Shown one piece after another: positions 6,599-16,157 of a DNA stretch of 64,000 nt. Each line of letters starts with the position of its first letter. Within the stretch, counting starts at the first letter, position 1. The notes under the pieces were generated by a model. That model saw only the letters and a program-made list of their open reading frames with translations. It made no database searches and was not told where the DNA came from. The stretch spans positions 1-64,000 of the forward strand of contig JAUNLF010000002.1 of assembly GCA_030532405.1 (NCBI GenBank), written 5' to 3'. The translations under genes and the position numbers were made by a program. The stretch is from Actinomycetaceae bacterium (GTDB taxonomy: Bacteria > Actinomycetota > Actinomycetes > Actinomycetales > Actinomycetaceae).

Positions 6599-8116
6599 AT
6601 GTGCCACTTTTGGGAGCTGGGTTGCAAGCTTAACGAGACGGTGCAGGAGGCTGCTGACAACATTATTGCCCAGTGGGCTGAGTCGATCATGAACGCGGTT
6701 TCGGACACGCTCATCAAGGTTGGCACAGTGTGGATGGGCGTGGGTACGCCTAGCGTGACGGGCGCGGATTCGGCGGTGGCGTTTGTGCATTCGACGACGC
6801 GTCCACTCGTGGTTGCTATTGCTATCGGCTCACTTGTGGTGGCGGGTATTTATTTAGCGATGTCTCGCAAGGGAGACTCGGTGCGCTCGATCGTGCAGGG
6901 CTTGATGGCTTTAGCGTTGGTTTCAGGCGTATCGGTTGGTGCGGCGCAGATTCTTATTGAGGCCTCGGATGAGTTTTCCACGTGGGTGATTGGCCTGGTT
7001 GTGGAGGGTGATGCCGGTCAGTTCGCTGCGAAGATTCTGTCTGTAGCTCACTTAACGGGCGCGGTTGGCTGGATGGTTTTGATTGTGGGCGGACTGTTTG
7101 CTTTGCTCGCTAATTTGGCGCAAATGGGCCTAATGTTTGTGCGTTCTGCTCTGCTGATTCTGTTGGTGGGCGTCTTGCCTCTAGCGGGCGCAGCGTATGC
7201 GACTAAGTGGGGGCGCGGCTGGTTATGGAAGATCGTTGCCTGGTTTTTTGCTTTCTTGCTGTTTAAACCGGCGGCGGCGGTGATTTACGCGACGGCTATC
7301 AAGCTGGTGTCTGGCCAGTCGTGGTCGGTAGTGACAGATGGGGATGAGTTAACTGCTTTCGTCACGGGAGTGGTGATGATGGTTTTGGCGGTGGCGGCAC
7401 TACCGGCCCTGATTACGTTCATGGTGCCCGCCACGGAGGCTATGAGTAGTGGCGGCGCTGGTGCGGGTGCCGCTGCTGGTGCTGGCGCAGTGATGGCCAC
7501 TGGCGCTATTAGTGCGTCTAGATCTGGGGCTGGTGCTGGTGGTGGCGTGGCTGCTGGTAGCGGCGGCTCTGGAGTTGCTACCGGTAGCGTGTCCGCACCC
7601 GCAGGTGGGAGCGGTTCGAACGCTTCAGCAGAATCTGCTGGTAGGCCGGCGTCGGCTGGTGCTGGCGCTTCGGCAGGGGCAACGGCTGGTAGTGCTGGCG
7701 CGTCGGCAACCTCGGCTGGTGCTGGCGCTTCTGCCGGGGTCGCGGCGGGTGGTCCTGTGGCTATGGGTGCCGTAGCTGCTGGTAAGGCTACTGGGGGCGC
7801 TTCGGCTGGGTCGGCTGGCGCTTCAGCAACCTCGGCGGGTGCGTCGGCTGGTGCTGGCGCTTCGGCAGGGGCAGTAGCGGGTGGTCCTGTGGCTATGGGT
7901 GCCGTAGCTGCTGGTAAGGCTGCTAGTGGTGCTTCGCAGGTTGGTAAAGGCGCAGTACAAAGCAATATGGGCCCCTCTGGGGTAGCCCATAGCGCGCCTG
8001 GTGGTGCGGATGTAGCGGGGGCGAGCCCGTCAGGCTCTGGTGAGGTGAGTGCTCCTGGGGACGGCGTAAGTGGTTCTGGTGATAGCGCGAGTGGTTCTGG
8101 GGAGGCTACACGGTGA
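6599..8116 (+). CDS. VirB6/TrbL-like channel protein with Gly/Ala/Ser-rich tail
   Basis: 505 residues. The first 290 hold about six membrane helices (for example RPLVVAIAIGSLVVAGIYLA, VGWMVLIVGGLFALLANLA, SALLILLVGVLPLAGAAYA), the pattern of VirB6/TrbL inner-membrane channel proteins. The last 215 residues are low-complexity Gly/Ala/Ser, with an imperfect 44-residue repeat that contains GGPVAMGAVAAGKA twice. The ATG follows the upstream stop directly, and the GTG of the next gene overlaps the stop, so it is inside the transfer operon. The tail is probably disordered and cytoplasmic. Confidence 0.78.
   Translation: MCHFWELGCKLNETVQEAADNIIAQWAESIMNAVSDTLIKVGTVWMGVGTPSVTGADSAVAFVHSTTRPLVVAIAIGSLVVAGIYLAMSRKGDSVRSIVQGLMALALVSGVSVGAAQILIEASDEFSTWVIGLVVEGDAGQFAAKILSVAHLTGAVGWMVLIVGGLFALLANLAQMGLMFVRSALLILLVGVLPLAGAAYATKWGRGWLWKIVAWFFAFLLFKPAAAVIYATAIKLVSGQSWSVVTDGDELTAFVTGVVMMVLAVAALPALITFMVPATEAMSSGGAGAGAAAGAGAVMATGAISASRSGAGAGGGVAAGSGGSGVATGSVSAPAGGSGSNASAESAGRPASAGAGASAGATAGSAGASATSAGAGASAGVAAGGPVAMGAVAAGKATGGASAGSAGASATSAGASAGAGASAGAVAGGPVAMGAVAAGKAASGASQVGKGAVQSNMGPSGVAHSAPGGADVAGASPSGSGEVSAPGDGVSGSGDSASGSGEATR
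7657..7921 (+). repeat. 132-bp imperfect tandem repeat in the virB6-like gene
   Basis: A 45-bp block is identical at 7745-7789 and 7877-7921, exactly 132 bases apart (44 codons, frame kept). The flanking Gly/Ala/Ser-coding sequence is similar over the rest of the unit. Such repeats change copy number by slippage and could vary the length of the tail. Confidence 0.7.
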
Positions 8117-9594
8117 GTGAGGAAGCAGTACAGGTCCGCACTTATGGCAATTGGAGGATTCCGCGTAGGGCGGGCTTGGGCAAGCTGAGTTTTGCCGAGT
8201 CGCTAATCGTTTTGGCGGGCTTGGCAGTGGTGTCGATTGTGGCCATGGTTAAGGGCGTCATGATGGCCGCTGGCGTGGGCTTGGTCTGGGCGGGCGGCGT
8301 GTTTCTTATGACGTCGCGTGACGTTCACGGAGTGTCGGTTTTGGAAAGGATGGGGCAAAGAATGAGGTTTCGCACGGCGGCGCGAAGGAAGTCAAATATT
8401 CATGCCACTGGTGGCTTAGCGTTGGAGCCTACGCATGGTAAGTGCCACTTGCCAGGAATGCTGTATGCGTCCAAGCTTAGCGAGCATAGGGACTCGTATG
8501 AACGCCCTTTTGCTTTGGTTGAGCATGGTGATGGCACGCGTAGCGTGGTCATGTCAGTATCGCCCGAGGGGGGCGGGCTGACCGATCAGGACACGGTGGA
8601 TCACCAGGTGGCCTTGTGGGGCATGTGGCTTGGCGATTTGGGTGGCCAGATGGGCGTTGCGCAGGCGAGTGTGTGTTTGGAGACTATTCCTGATTCTGGT
8701 GACCGGCTTCGCCGTGAGGTGAACTCTCGTATGAGTGAGGATGCCCCTGGGGTTGCGAAGGACGTTTTGCAACGCGTGGTGGCGGACTACGGGCAGGGAG
8801 CAGCTAGGGTGCGCGCGTGGATTACGGTCACTTTTGATCCGGCGAAGATGGGCACGTCTGCTCGTAAGCGTGACCAGGTGGTGTCGCGTATCGCGTCGGA
8901 TTTGCCGGGTCTTACTCAAACTTTGATGGGTACTGGTGCGGGCGGGGTGCATTTGCTGACTGCCCGTGAGGTAACTCAGTTAACTAGGGTCGCTTTTGAC
9001 CCGGCGTCGGAGGTCTTGTTTGAGCAGGCAGCTAACGTGGGTGACACGGTGGCGTTAGCGTGGCAGGATTGCGGTCCGATCCGTGCCGAGGCGGGGTGGG
9101 ATTCTTACCGTCACGATTCGGCAGTGTCACGCTCGTGGGTGATGAGCCGTCCGGCGCGTGGCTACGTCCAATCTGGCGTGCTTCGTAAAATCTTGGAGCC
9201 CTCACGCGACGTGGAGCGCAAGCGTGTGACGATCATTTATCGGCCTTTGGATGCGGCTAAGGCACCTGCAGCTGCGGATGCTGATGTAAACCGCGCGGCA
9301 GCTAGGGTGGAAAACTCAGCGCGTCCGACCGCTACAGCGCGGCGCGAACTGCTTGCCGCGCAGCAAGTAGCTGATGAGGAAGCCTCGGGCGCGGGCTTGG
9401 TGGACTTCGCGATGGTGATTAGTGCGACCACGCGCGGGGATGACCTCGATGATACTTCCAGTGCGGTCACGGCTTTAGCTTCCTCGTCCCGCCTTTTGGT
9501 GCGAGTGGCTTACGGGGCGCAAGATAGCGCGTTCGCACTGGGCTTGCCCTTGGGGTTGCGGCCCGTGTCGCAGTCTCTTACGGGAGGCTGGTAG
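8113..9594 (+). CDS. SCO6880-family conjugation protein
   Basis: 493 residues. A basic start is followed by two membrane helices (about 27-70) and then a large cytoplasmic domain with the conserved opening RTYGNWRIPRRAGLGKL, GVSVLERMGQR and HGKCHLPGMLY. It matches the SCO6880 family, the actinobacterial counterpart of the N-terminal half of VirB4 (sometimes with PrgI/VirB3-type membrane part). It acts with the separate ATPase encoded next. Start GTG overlaps the stop of the virB6-like gene and its stop overlaps the next GTG. Confidence 0.85.
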   Translation: MSEEAVQVRTYGNWRIPRRAGLGKLSFAESLIVLAGLAVVSIVAMVKGVMMAAGVGLVWAGGVFLMTSRDVHGVSVLERMGQRMRFRTAARRKSNIHATGGLALEPTHGKCHLPGMLYASKLSEHRDSYERPFALVEHGDGTRSVVMSVSPEGGGLTDQDTVDHQVALWGMWLGDLGGQMGVAQASVCLETIPDSGDRLRREVNSRMSEDAPGVAKDVLQRVVADYGQGAARVRAWITVTFDPAKMGTSARKRDQVVSRIASDLPGLTQTLMGTGAGGVHLLTAREVTQLTRVAFDPASEVLFEQAANVGDTVALAWQDCGPIRAEAGWDSYRHDSAVSRSWVMSRPARGYVQSGVLRKILEPSRDVERKRVTIIYRPLDAAKAPAAADADVNRAAARVENSARPTATARRELLAAQQVADEEASGAGLVDFAMVISATTRGDDLDDTSSAVTALASSSRLLVRVAYGAQDSAFALGLPLGLRPVSQSLTGGW

Positions 9595-11069
9595 TGTTCG
9601 CGTTCGGTAAGGACTTATTTAAAGCCTTGTTTGGCGGCGGGGCGACTACTTCTGGTAAGGGCCGTGCTGGTAGTGGCACGGTGACTGGCTACCCGTCATT
9701 ACAGCCTTGGCGGGGTACTTCTAAGCAGGTGTGCGGCCTTTTCCCTTTTATTGTCGGATCTAATACGGCACTTGTGGGCGCGCCGCTGGGGCGGGCATTA
9801 CATGGTGGTGGCGCGGTGTGTGCCGATGAGATTAGCTGGTTTGAGCGCGGTCTGATCTCTGCACCCTCGGCTATGGTGTTGGGTTTGAACGGGCTGGGTA
9901 AGTCTTCCTTGGTGCGACGCATGATTACCGCGTCAGCAGGTTTTGGCGTGCACACCATGGTGCTTGGCGATATTAAGCCAGACTATGTGGCCTTGGTGGA
10001 GGCCCTGGGCGGGCAGGTAATCACGATTGAGCACGGCGGGGCGGGGATTAACCCGTTGGATGCCGGTAACGTCTCGCAGGCGGCAGACCTGTTAGAGCGG
10101 GCAGGCAAGCTTGAGGATCGCGACAAGCTACTGGCGGCGGCGCATGAGCGTAAAAAAGACATGGTGTGCTCACTGATTCACATTATTCGCCGCACCCCGC
10201 CTTCGGATCGAGAAGAAACGATTGTGGATGAGGCGATTCGTATTTTGGAAGGCTACGGAAGGCCAGTGGTTTTGGCTGACCTTTTAGACGTGCTGCGCCA
10301 AGCGCCAGAACAATTACGTGCGGCCGCACTTGATCGGGGCGACATTGCGCACTACCACCAAGTCACGGAGAGCTTGGAGGCATCAGTGATGGCACTATTG
10401 TCTGGGCGTTTTGGTGGCCTTTTCGCAGTGGAAACTACCACGCCGATGATGATGGACCGCTCGGTAGTTTTCGATGTGTCTGCTTTTAAGGAAGCTTCGG
10501 AGGACTTGCAAGCTGCCTTACTGTTGGCGTGCTGGTCTTACGGGTTCGCTACCGTGGAGATCGCGCAGACTCTCGCGGATGCGGGCGTAGCGCCAAGGCG
10601 GCGTTACAAGATCGTGATGGATGAGCTGTGGCGTATTTTGCGCGCCTCATCGGGCCTGGTGGAGCGGATTGACTCCCTCACTCGTCTTAATCGCACTGTC
10701 GGGGTGGGTCAGCTCATGGTGACGCACTCGATGGCAGATTTCAACGCGCTCGCTTCTCAGGCTGACCGACTCAAAGCCTTAGGGTTCGTGGAGCGGTCGA
10801 AAATGCTGTTCTTAGGTGGTCTACCGGCGCGTGAGATGAGTTTGTTGGAGGGCGTGTTTTCTTTGACGCAAAAGGAAAAGGACATGCTCACTTCATGGAA
10901 CGCGCCGGGAACTTACGACCCGACCACAGGGCGGGACGCGCCGCCACTTGGCATGGGCAAGTTCATGTTGAAAACGTCGAACGCGCCCGGAACTCCGTTC
11001 CAAGTCCAGTTCGTCGCTGGTGAGGCCGCTTTGTCTGACACGAACCAGCGGTGGAATCGGAGGAAGTGA
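9594..11069 (+). CDS. virB4: VirB4-type conjugation ATPase
   Basis: 491 residues; GTG start sharing bases with the upstream stop. A Walker A motif GLNGLGKSS lies at about 97-105 and a Walker B segment KIVMDELW around 338-345, with a later GVGQLMVTHSMADF that is typical of the VirB4/TraC C-terminal domain. It should be a cytoplasmic hexameric ATPase that powers assembly or substrate transfer. Length fits the C-terminal catalytic half of classical VirB4, the other half being the SCO6880 protein upstream. A two-base gap precedes the T4CP gene. Confidence 0.88.
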   Translation: MFAFGKDLFKALFGGGATTSGKGRAGSGTVTGYPSLQPWRGTSKQVCGLFPFIVGSNTALVGAPLGRALHGGGAVCADEISWFERGLISAPSAMVLGLNGLGKSSLVRRMITASAGFGVHTMVLGDIKPDYVALVEALGGQVITIEHGGAGINPLDAGNVSQAADLLERAGKLEDRDKLLAAAHERKKDMVCSLIHIIRRTPPSDREETIVDEAIRILEGYGRPVVLADLLDVLRQAPEQLRAAALDRGDIAHYHQVTESLEASVMALLSGRFGGLFAVETTTPMMMDRSVVFDVSAFKEASEDLQAALLLACWSYGFATVEIAQTLADAGVAPRRRYKIVMDELWRILRASSGLVERIDSLTRLNRTVGVGQLMVTHSMADFNALASQADRLKALGFVERSKMLFLGGLPAREMSLLEGVFSLTQKEKDMLTSWNAPGTYDPTTGRDAPPLGMGKFMLKTSNAPGTPFQVQFVAGEAALSDTNQRWNRRK

Positions 11070-11070
11070 A

Positions 11071-12753
11071 GTGTCTACCCGTCGGGAGAGCACGCTGTGG
11101 GAGCCATCGACCGTGTTCATGATCCTAGGAATCGGCGTGGTAGTCACACTCAGCCTGATTGTTACTGTTGGTGCTCACTTGTGGGCGGCATTCAATGGGG
11201 TTACAGACGTGTCGTGGAATCCTTTTACTTTGATGCTTGCCCTCATGGACCAAAGTCTTGACCCGTCGGGGCAGGCCGGGTGGTGGATGGCTGCCACGGG
11301 CGGGGTAATCCTGGTCCTTGTAGTCGCAACAACCGTGCTGGTTGTGAGGTCGCGCCGCGGTAAGACTCGCAGGGGAGACCGGGCCGCCCGCTTAGCGGGC
11401 CGCGGTAGTGACATCGCACCGATCACTAAAGGCGCGGTGAAGGCAAAGGCGCAACGTCTAGGCATCAAAGATGCAGTCGGGTTGCCGGTGGGCCGCACGG
11501 TAGCAGGCGACGCGCAGGTGATGTCTTCATTTGAGGACGTGTGCCTCACGGTCGCAGGGCCACGTACTGGTAAGACAACGGCGTGGGTGGTGCCCCGCAT
11601 CTTCGCAGCCCCTGGCGCGGTTGTAGCCACGTCTAACAAGCGTGACATTGTAGATGAGACCAAGCAACGCAGGGTGGAGCAAACAGGCCAGCGCGCGTGG
11701 GTGTTCGACCCACAGAATCTAGCAGGCGCAACGCAGTCTTGGTGGTGGAACCCACTTTCGTATGTAACCGATTTTGTGCAGGCCACGGCCTTGGCTGACG
11801 TGTTTTTCTCCGCAGGCACACCTAATGGGGGCAAGGGCAAGAATGAGTGGGAATCATGGTCTTGCAACCTGATTGCCGCAATGCTACTGGCCGCAGCTAG
11901 GGGCGGGCTACCTATCACCGTGCTGCACCGGTGGCTTAATGATCAGACTGATGATGAGCCGGTACTGATATTGCGAGCCAAGGGCGAGAATATGAGCGCC
12001 ACTAGCTTGCAAGGCATTCTCGACCTTGTGCCCGAGACGCGCTCAGGCGTATATGGCGGGGCTAGTCGGATCATGAACTTTTTGAACAATGACTCTCTTA
12101 TGCGGTGGGTGACACCAGTGGAAGGCTTGGACGAGTTTGACCCGGCAGAGTTCGTCAAGACCAAGCAGACCCTGTACTGCCTATCGCAAGAAGGCCGCGG
12201 TAGTGCGACCCAAGTGGTCACAGCACTGACTGTCGCGGTGGTAGAAGAAGCGGTCAAGTACGCCGCCGCCCAGCAAGGTGGGCGGCTTAGCGTTCCGATG
12301 CTGATCGAGCTCGATGAGGCGGCGAACGTGTGCCGGTGGGCCGAGCTACCCGACCAGTATTCACACTTCGGCTCGCGCGGTATTTGCGTGGACACGGTTT
12401 TACAGTCGTGGAGCCAAGGCACCTCAGTGTGGGGTGAGGCAGGCATGAAGAAGCTGTGGTCGGCGGCGAATCTGAAAGTCTACGGTGGGGGCGTGTCCGA
12501 GCCAGAGTTTTTACGGTTGGTATCCGATCTGATTGGCGTGCACTACGTGGACTCTATGCAAGTGTCCAGCTCGCCGCAGGGCAGGTCTTATTCCACGTCG
12601 AAAGGCTCTCAGCAACGCCCGATTGCAACGGTTGCGGACTTGCAGGCACTCCCACAGGGCAGGGCGTGGGTGTTTGCTTCGGGCGCGGTTGCGACCCTTA
12701 TTAGGCTGATTCCGTTTTGGGAACAGCCTCAGCTAAGTGAAGTACAGAACTAG
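11071..12753 (+). CDS. Type IV coupling protein (VirD4/TraG family)
   Basis: 560 residues from the GTG at 11071, chosen for its ribosome site CGGAGGAAG; a longer frame overlaps virB4. Two membrane helices (about 14-36 and 74-94) are followed by the ATPase domain with Walker A GPRTGKTT at 163-170 and Walker B LIELDEAAN. The segment around MVVTALTV-like QVVTALTVAVVEEAVKYAA and the C-terminal RAWVFASG fit the TraM-recognition part. It brings the relaxase-bound strand to the channel. It is the last core gene of the transfer operon before a less conserved partner. Confidence 0.92.
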   Translation: MSTRRESTLWEPSTVFMILGIGVVVTLSLIVTVGAHLWAAFNGVTDVSWNPFTLMLALMDQSLDPSGQAGWWMAATGGVILVLVVATTVLVVRSRRGKTRRGDRAARLAGRGSDIAPITKGAVKAKAQRLGIKDAVGLPVGRTVAGDAQVMSSFEDVCLTVAGPRTGKTTAWVVPRIFAAPGAVVATSNKRDIVDETKQRRVEQTGQRAWVFDPQNLAGATQSWWWNPLSYVTDFVQATALADVFFSAGTPNGGKGKNEWESWSCNLIAAMLLAAARGGLPITVLHRWLNDQTDDEPVLILRAKGENMSATSLQGILDLVPETRSGVYGGASRIMNFLNNDSLMRWVTPVEGLDEFDPAEFVKTKQTLYCLSQEGRGSATQVVTALTVAVVEEAVKYAAAQQGGRLSVPMLIELDEAANVCRWAELPDQYSHFGSRGICVDTVLQSWSQGTSVWGEAGMKKLWSAANLKVYGGGVSEPEFLRLVSDLIGVHYVDSMQVSSSPQGRSYSTSKGSQQRPIATVADLQALPQGRAWVFASGAVATLIRLIPFWEQPQLSEVQN

Positions 12754-12767
12754 GTTAGGCAAGAGGT

Positions 12768-13844
12768 ATGGCAGATCAAGTAGTAGACCAGAGTAACGCG
12801 GAGATGATGCGCGCTTGGCAAGTTGCCATGGCGGTAGGCAGGTTCATGGCGCAACGTCGCGAACGTGCCATGCGTGACGCGCAGCAAGCCTCCGTTGAAC
12901 AAGAGCGCGCAATGCGGCGTGCTATTGAGGAGGAGCGCAGGCTTGCCGAGAAAGTGTATGGGCAAGCGCTCAAACCGGATTGGTGGGACAGTGCGTCCCA
13001 AGAAGAGGGCGCATACGTCTACGGTGTTGCTAGACGATTTAGTGACATTGACCCGCAAGCAGAGCTTGCCGCACGCAGGTGTGAACGTGAAGCGAAACAA
13101 CGCTGGGGGATTGACGTAAATAGTGGCGCTCAACTCGTTGAGGACATGCCAAGTGTTGAGGAGGCACTTAAGGTGGCTCCTGTTCTTGCTAATGAGGAAG
13201 AAGAACAGCTACGACCCAGCGTGCAACAGGCTTTGTATCGTGCTTATCAAGATGGTGAGTACGTGATGGTTGATCAAGACAATACTGAACGTATTTTGGA
13301 GTTCGTAGAACAACAACACGACAGTGCACCGGATTGGTTAAACGAGATTTGGAAGGACGACTTATCGCAATGGCTCGGCAACGATGAGCAGATGGATCAG
13401 CGTATTCGCGATATTTATCCCGACATTAAAGCTGCCGAACGAATGCAGTCTCAAGCTCAAGGCGAAGCCGTTCACTTAAGTGAACATACTCGGGTTGAAT
13501 CACGAGAAGCACGTGATGCAACAAGGCAGGTAGATGGGGATGAACATGGTAAGACCATGTTCGACAATGACGGGCAGGATGATGTACTGAAAGAAGCTGG
13601 TGAAGCCAAGCACGCGGGACGTAACGAACAGGCTGCATGGGACACGTTAGAAGCCAGGGAAGCGCACGCGCAATCATTGCTAGAGCAGGGTGCAGACCCG
13701 CAAGCGGTGCGCGCCGCAATGACAGCAGATAAGGGTTTGCATAAGCCCGCCTCGCAAGCGACTAGGAAGGCGAACGCGTCGACAACTCCGACACGTCGCC
13801 CGCAGGCACAACAAGCAACACAAGTGCGCACTCGTCGCATGTAA
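12768..13844 (+). CDS. Charged helical protein downstream of the coupling protein
   Basis: 358 residues, very rich in Glu, Gln, Arg and Ala with heptad-like stretches (about 20-70: QRRERAMRDAQQASVEQERA; also 210-330). No membrane segment, signal or catalytic motif. It follows the T4CP gene by 14 bases and precedes a bidirectional terminator, so it is co-transcribed with the secretion genes. A cytoplasmic adaptor or substrate of the channel is possible; the family is not recognised. The C-terminal tail is Arg/Thr/Gln-rich. Confidence 0.65.
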   Translation: MADQVVDQSNAEMMRAWQVAMAVGRFMAQRRERAMRDAQQASVEQERAMRRAIEEERRLAEKVYGQALKPDWWDSASQEEGAYVYGVARRFSDIDPQAELAARRCEREAKQRWGIDVNSGAQLVEDMPSVEEALKVAPVLANEEEEQLRPSVQQALYRAYQDGEYVMVDQDNTERILEFVEQQHDSAPDWLNEIWKDDLSQWLGNDEQMDQRIRDIYPDIKAAERMQSQAQGEAVHLSEHTRVESREARDATRQVDGDEHGKTMFDNDGQDDVLKEAGEAKHAGRNEQAAWDTLEAREAHAQSLLEQGADPQAVRAAMTADKGLHKPASQATRKANASTTPTRRPQAQQATQVRTRRM

Positions 13845-13866
13845 CAACGCGCGAAATCAAATGAGA

Positions 13867-13896
13867 AGCGGCAGACACTAGAAAGTGTCTGCCGCT
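13867..13896. terminator. Bidirectional terminator between converging operons
   Basis: A 13-bp perfect stem (13867-13879 with 13884-13896), loop AGAA, followed by GTTCTTATT. It sits between the rightward transfer operon and the leftward DUF4913/relaxase genes. Confidence 0.8.
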
Positions 13897-13900
13897 GTTC

Positions 13901-14287
13901 TTATTCGCGTGAGACTAATACATCGTGATCTGCCGGTTCAGATGGTAGTTCTCCACCTGGATTTCGTTCCACCAAGCGGTGTCCCCGCTCAGGGCTGCAT
14001 CCCTTAAAGCATCCGTCAGGGTCGAATAGAACATTCATGATCGGGTCAGCATAAGACACGAGCCACTTCGCAGACGACACTGAACCATCGTGAACACGCA
14101 TATGTTCCCAGGCGAGCCACAAGGCTTGCAATCGGTAGACAGCTTCATCATGTTTCCACCACTGTGGACACCAAGCTTTTCGAGTGCCAATCGGACGGTT
14201 ATAGATGCGCACTAGGAAGTCATTTACAAAATGTTCTAGCGACTGATACAGCATGTCGGGAGCGGATTGTTCAAGTTCTTCTTCCAT
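13901..14287 (-). CDS. DUF4913 domain protein
   Basis: 128 residues from the ATG at 14287. The core WCPQWWKHDEAVYRLQALWLAWEHMR is the signature of DUF4913, a small family common in actinobacterial conjugative elements and plasmids. Function unknown; a role with the relaxase or coupling protein is inferred from gene order. The ATG lies 5 bases after the TACGT box of an ICE control motif, and no ribosome site is visible, so the mRNA may be nearly leaderless. The upstream in-phase frame crosses the motif and was excluded. Confidence 0.85.
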   Translation of the reverse strand: MEEELEQSAPDMLYQSLEHFVNDFLVRIYNRPIGTRKAWCPQWWKHDEAVYRLQALWLAWEHMRVHDGSVSSAKWLVSYADPIMNVLFDPDGCFKGCSPERGHRLVERNPGGELPSEPADHDVLVSRE

Positions 14288-14292
14288 ACCGA

Positions 14293-14313
14293 CTACGTGT
14301 GGTGTGCGCGCAC
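14293..14313 (-). promoter_or_regulatory. ICE control motif, copy 2 (before DUF4913)
   Basis: GTGCGCGCAC at 14304-14313 and CACGTAG at 14293-14299 read on the minus strand. The palindrome centre is 21.5 bases from the A of the ATG, the same distance as in copy 4. It overlaps the stop codon of the relaxase gene. Confidence 0.6.
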
Positions 14314-16157
14314 TACAAGGAACGTCCGTGGCCACGTGAACGATCTTGTTTAGGCACGTGGTTTGGTGTGGTCGGGTTCTTCGCCTTACGTAGGACAGGC
14401 GGGACACCTAGGCCAGGCAAGGGAGGCTTCCCCTGTCTGCTTTCCTTTTCCTGTTTGCGTCGTTGTCTTGCCTCGGGTGAGTCAAAGAGAGGATGAGCTG
14501 AAGTGTTAAGGAACTTATGACGTTTGCGTAGTTGTTGCTCATAAGTTTCTTCGCGTTGCGGTTCGATACCTGCACCAACCAAGACTGGTTCAGCGGTGAC
14601 TTGTTCAGTTGTTACCTCTTGGTCGGCTTGGTCTGGTTCGGGCAAGGTGTCTTGCTGTAGTGGGACGTGGTGTGCTTCCAGTTGTGCAAATGAGGATGTT
14701 GCAACACTAGGTGTCTCATCGCGTAACCGGTCATACACGGCACGAGTGTCACGAAGAATCATGTTCGCCGTGTTTACTTGTTGCGCCTGCCTGTACAAGT
14801 CAGCGAGTACTTGCACTAGCTCTAAGGTCGCCACGATCATGAGCGCGTAGTTCATCTGCGAGTGCTTGGGAGTAACCGCAGTGCTTAACAGTTGCGCGCC
14901 GAGTACAACCCATGCGTTAGTGCGAGACGAGGCGGCGGGTCGGGATTTCAGTTGTGCGTTGCGTCCAACTTGGCGGGCGGAATAGTCAAGCGCATTGCGG
15001 GTGCCTTCACTCAAGTCTGGTTGTTGCGCGGCAGCGGCAAGCAAGCCTGCGACATCGTTAGATGCGTTGGCAAGTGCGAGCGGATCAGTTGGATCAACGG
15101 TTCTCAACTCGCCTCGGTACAGTTCCAACGCTTGCTTGTGGCCTTGCCACTCCGCAGCCGTATAAGACTTGCGTTGAGGGTCGAACGACTTTCCCTTCCA
15201 AGCGTCGCGCCACGCTTCTACCGCATCACTTGCCGAGTCGAGCGTGTTGGGCCAACGTTCACGCAACGTGCTTAACGTTAGGTCACGTGAGATGGAGCCT
15301 CCGCCGTACCACTGTGTCTTTTGTCCGCGTCTTGTATGCAACGCGGCTGAGTATCCAACCACCACGTCAGTGCGGCCCTTAGCGAAGCGAGGACGCAACC
15401 TGACACCCAAGCTACGTGCCCGCCCAATGAAGTCGGCCTCATGAGCGGCCGCTTTGGACGCGGCTCTTAGCCGTAGCTCTAGTTCGGCTCTATCCGTGTT
15501 GCGTCTGCCTTCACGTTTAGCGGCGTTAAGTGCCTGCGCACTATCGCACCTAGAACCTCGGTTATGCTGACGCGATTCCACAATGCGAAGTCCGTATTTG
15601 TGTTCAAGGGTGTTACACGCGCGCTGTGATCGCCTTTGGTCTTGCCAGTTCCACCACTTGGTACCGTCCTCGCGAACAGTGTTGGCTGCAATGTGGATAT
15701 GGTCGCCACCATTTTTTGACGTGCCGTGATGGACTGCTACCCAACGACACTCGGACTTACCAGACGCGGAAGTGAACTCCATTTCATCCATGAAGTCTTG
15801 CGCAATAGCGGCCCACTTTTCTTCTGACAGTGGCCCTTCATCTGGTGAGAGTGATAGGGAACAATGCCACACGTGGTTAGGCCCGTAGTCAATGGCTTCG
15901 TTCTTACCGGTGTCGGGATTGTATTTACGGATAGGGCCGGTAGGGCGAACATCTGTTTCCTGCATAAACGAGTCAAGATAGTTTGCTATCTCGGAGGCTT
16001 GAGCGATTGAGAGTTCATCCCAATCACCCCACCGATTCATGATGGTGCGTGAACCCGCGACTAGGTGAGGCTCTACGTGTTCGTTAGCGCGTCCAGGGCC
16101 GACAAGGTAGCGTATGAGTCCCCCCATGTCGCCACCATCAACAATGTTGGGCATCAT
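14313..16157 (-). CDS. Relaxase/mobilization nuclease
   Basis: 614 residues. The N-terminal half is the relaxase domain (MobA/VirD2 type): a start PNIVDGGDMGGLIRYLVG, and the metal-binding HxH motif in GGDHIHIAANTVREDG near residue 155-165. It nicks one strand at oriT and stays bound to the 5' end through a tyrosine. The C-terminal half has two hydrophobic helices (about 425-465) of unclear role and a charged tail. Its ATG overlaps the last codon of mobC by four bases. The expected oriT lies upstream of mobC. Confidence 0.88.
   Translation of the reverse strand: MMPNIVDGGDMGGLIRYLVGPGRANEHVEPHLVAGSRTIMNRWGDWDELSIAQASEIANYLDSFMQETDVRPTGPIRKYNPDTGKNEAIDYGPNHVWHCSLSLSPDEGPLSEEKWAAIAQDFMDEMEFTSASGKSECRWVAVHHGTSKNGGDHIHIAANTVREDGTKWWNWQDQRRSQRACNTLEHKYGLRIVESRQHNRGSRCDSAQALNAAKREGRRNTDRAELELRLRAASKAAAHEADFIGRARSLGVRLRPRFAKGRTDVVVGYSAALHTRRGQKTQWYGGGSISRDLTLSTLRERWPNTLDSASDAVEAWRDAWKGKSFDPQRKSYTAAEWQGHKQALELYRGELRTVDPTDPLALANASNDVAGLLAAAAQQPDLSEGTRNALDYSARQVGRNAQLKSRPAASSRTNAWVVLGAQLLSTAVTPKHSQMNYALMIVATLELVQVLADLYRQAQQVNTANMILRDTRAVYDRLRDETPSVATSSFAQLEAHHVPLQQDTLPEPDQADQEVTTEQVTAEPVLVGAGIEPQREETYEQQLRKRHKFLNTSAHPLFDSPEARQRRKQEKESRQGKPPLPGLGVPPVLRKAKNPTTPNHVPKQDRSRGHGRSL

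Noticed and set aside
7285..7965. Long Ala/Pro-rich reading frame on the minus strand
   Set aside because: It is the reverse complement of the Gly/Ala/Ser-rich repeats of the virB6-like gene and has no ribosome site; high GC third positions create it.
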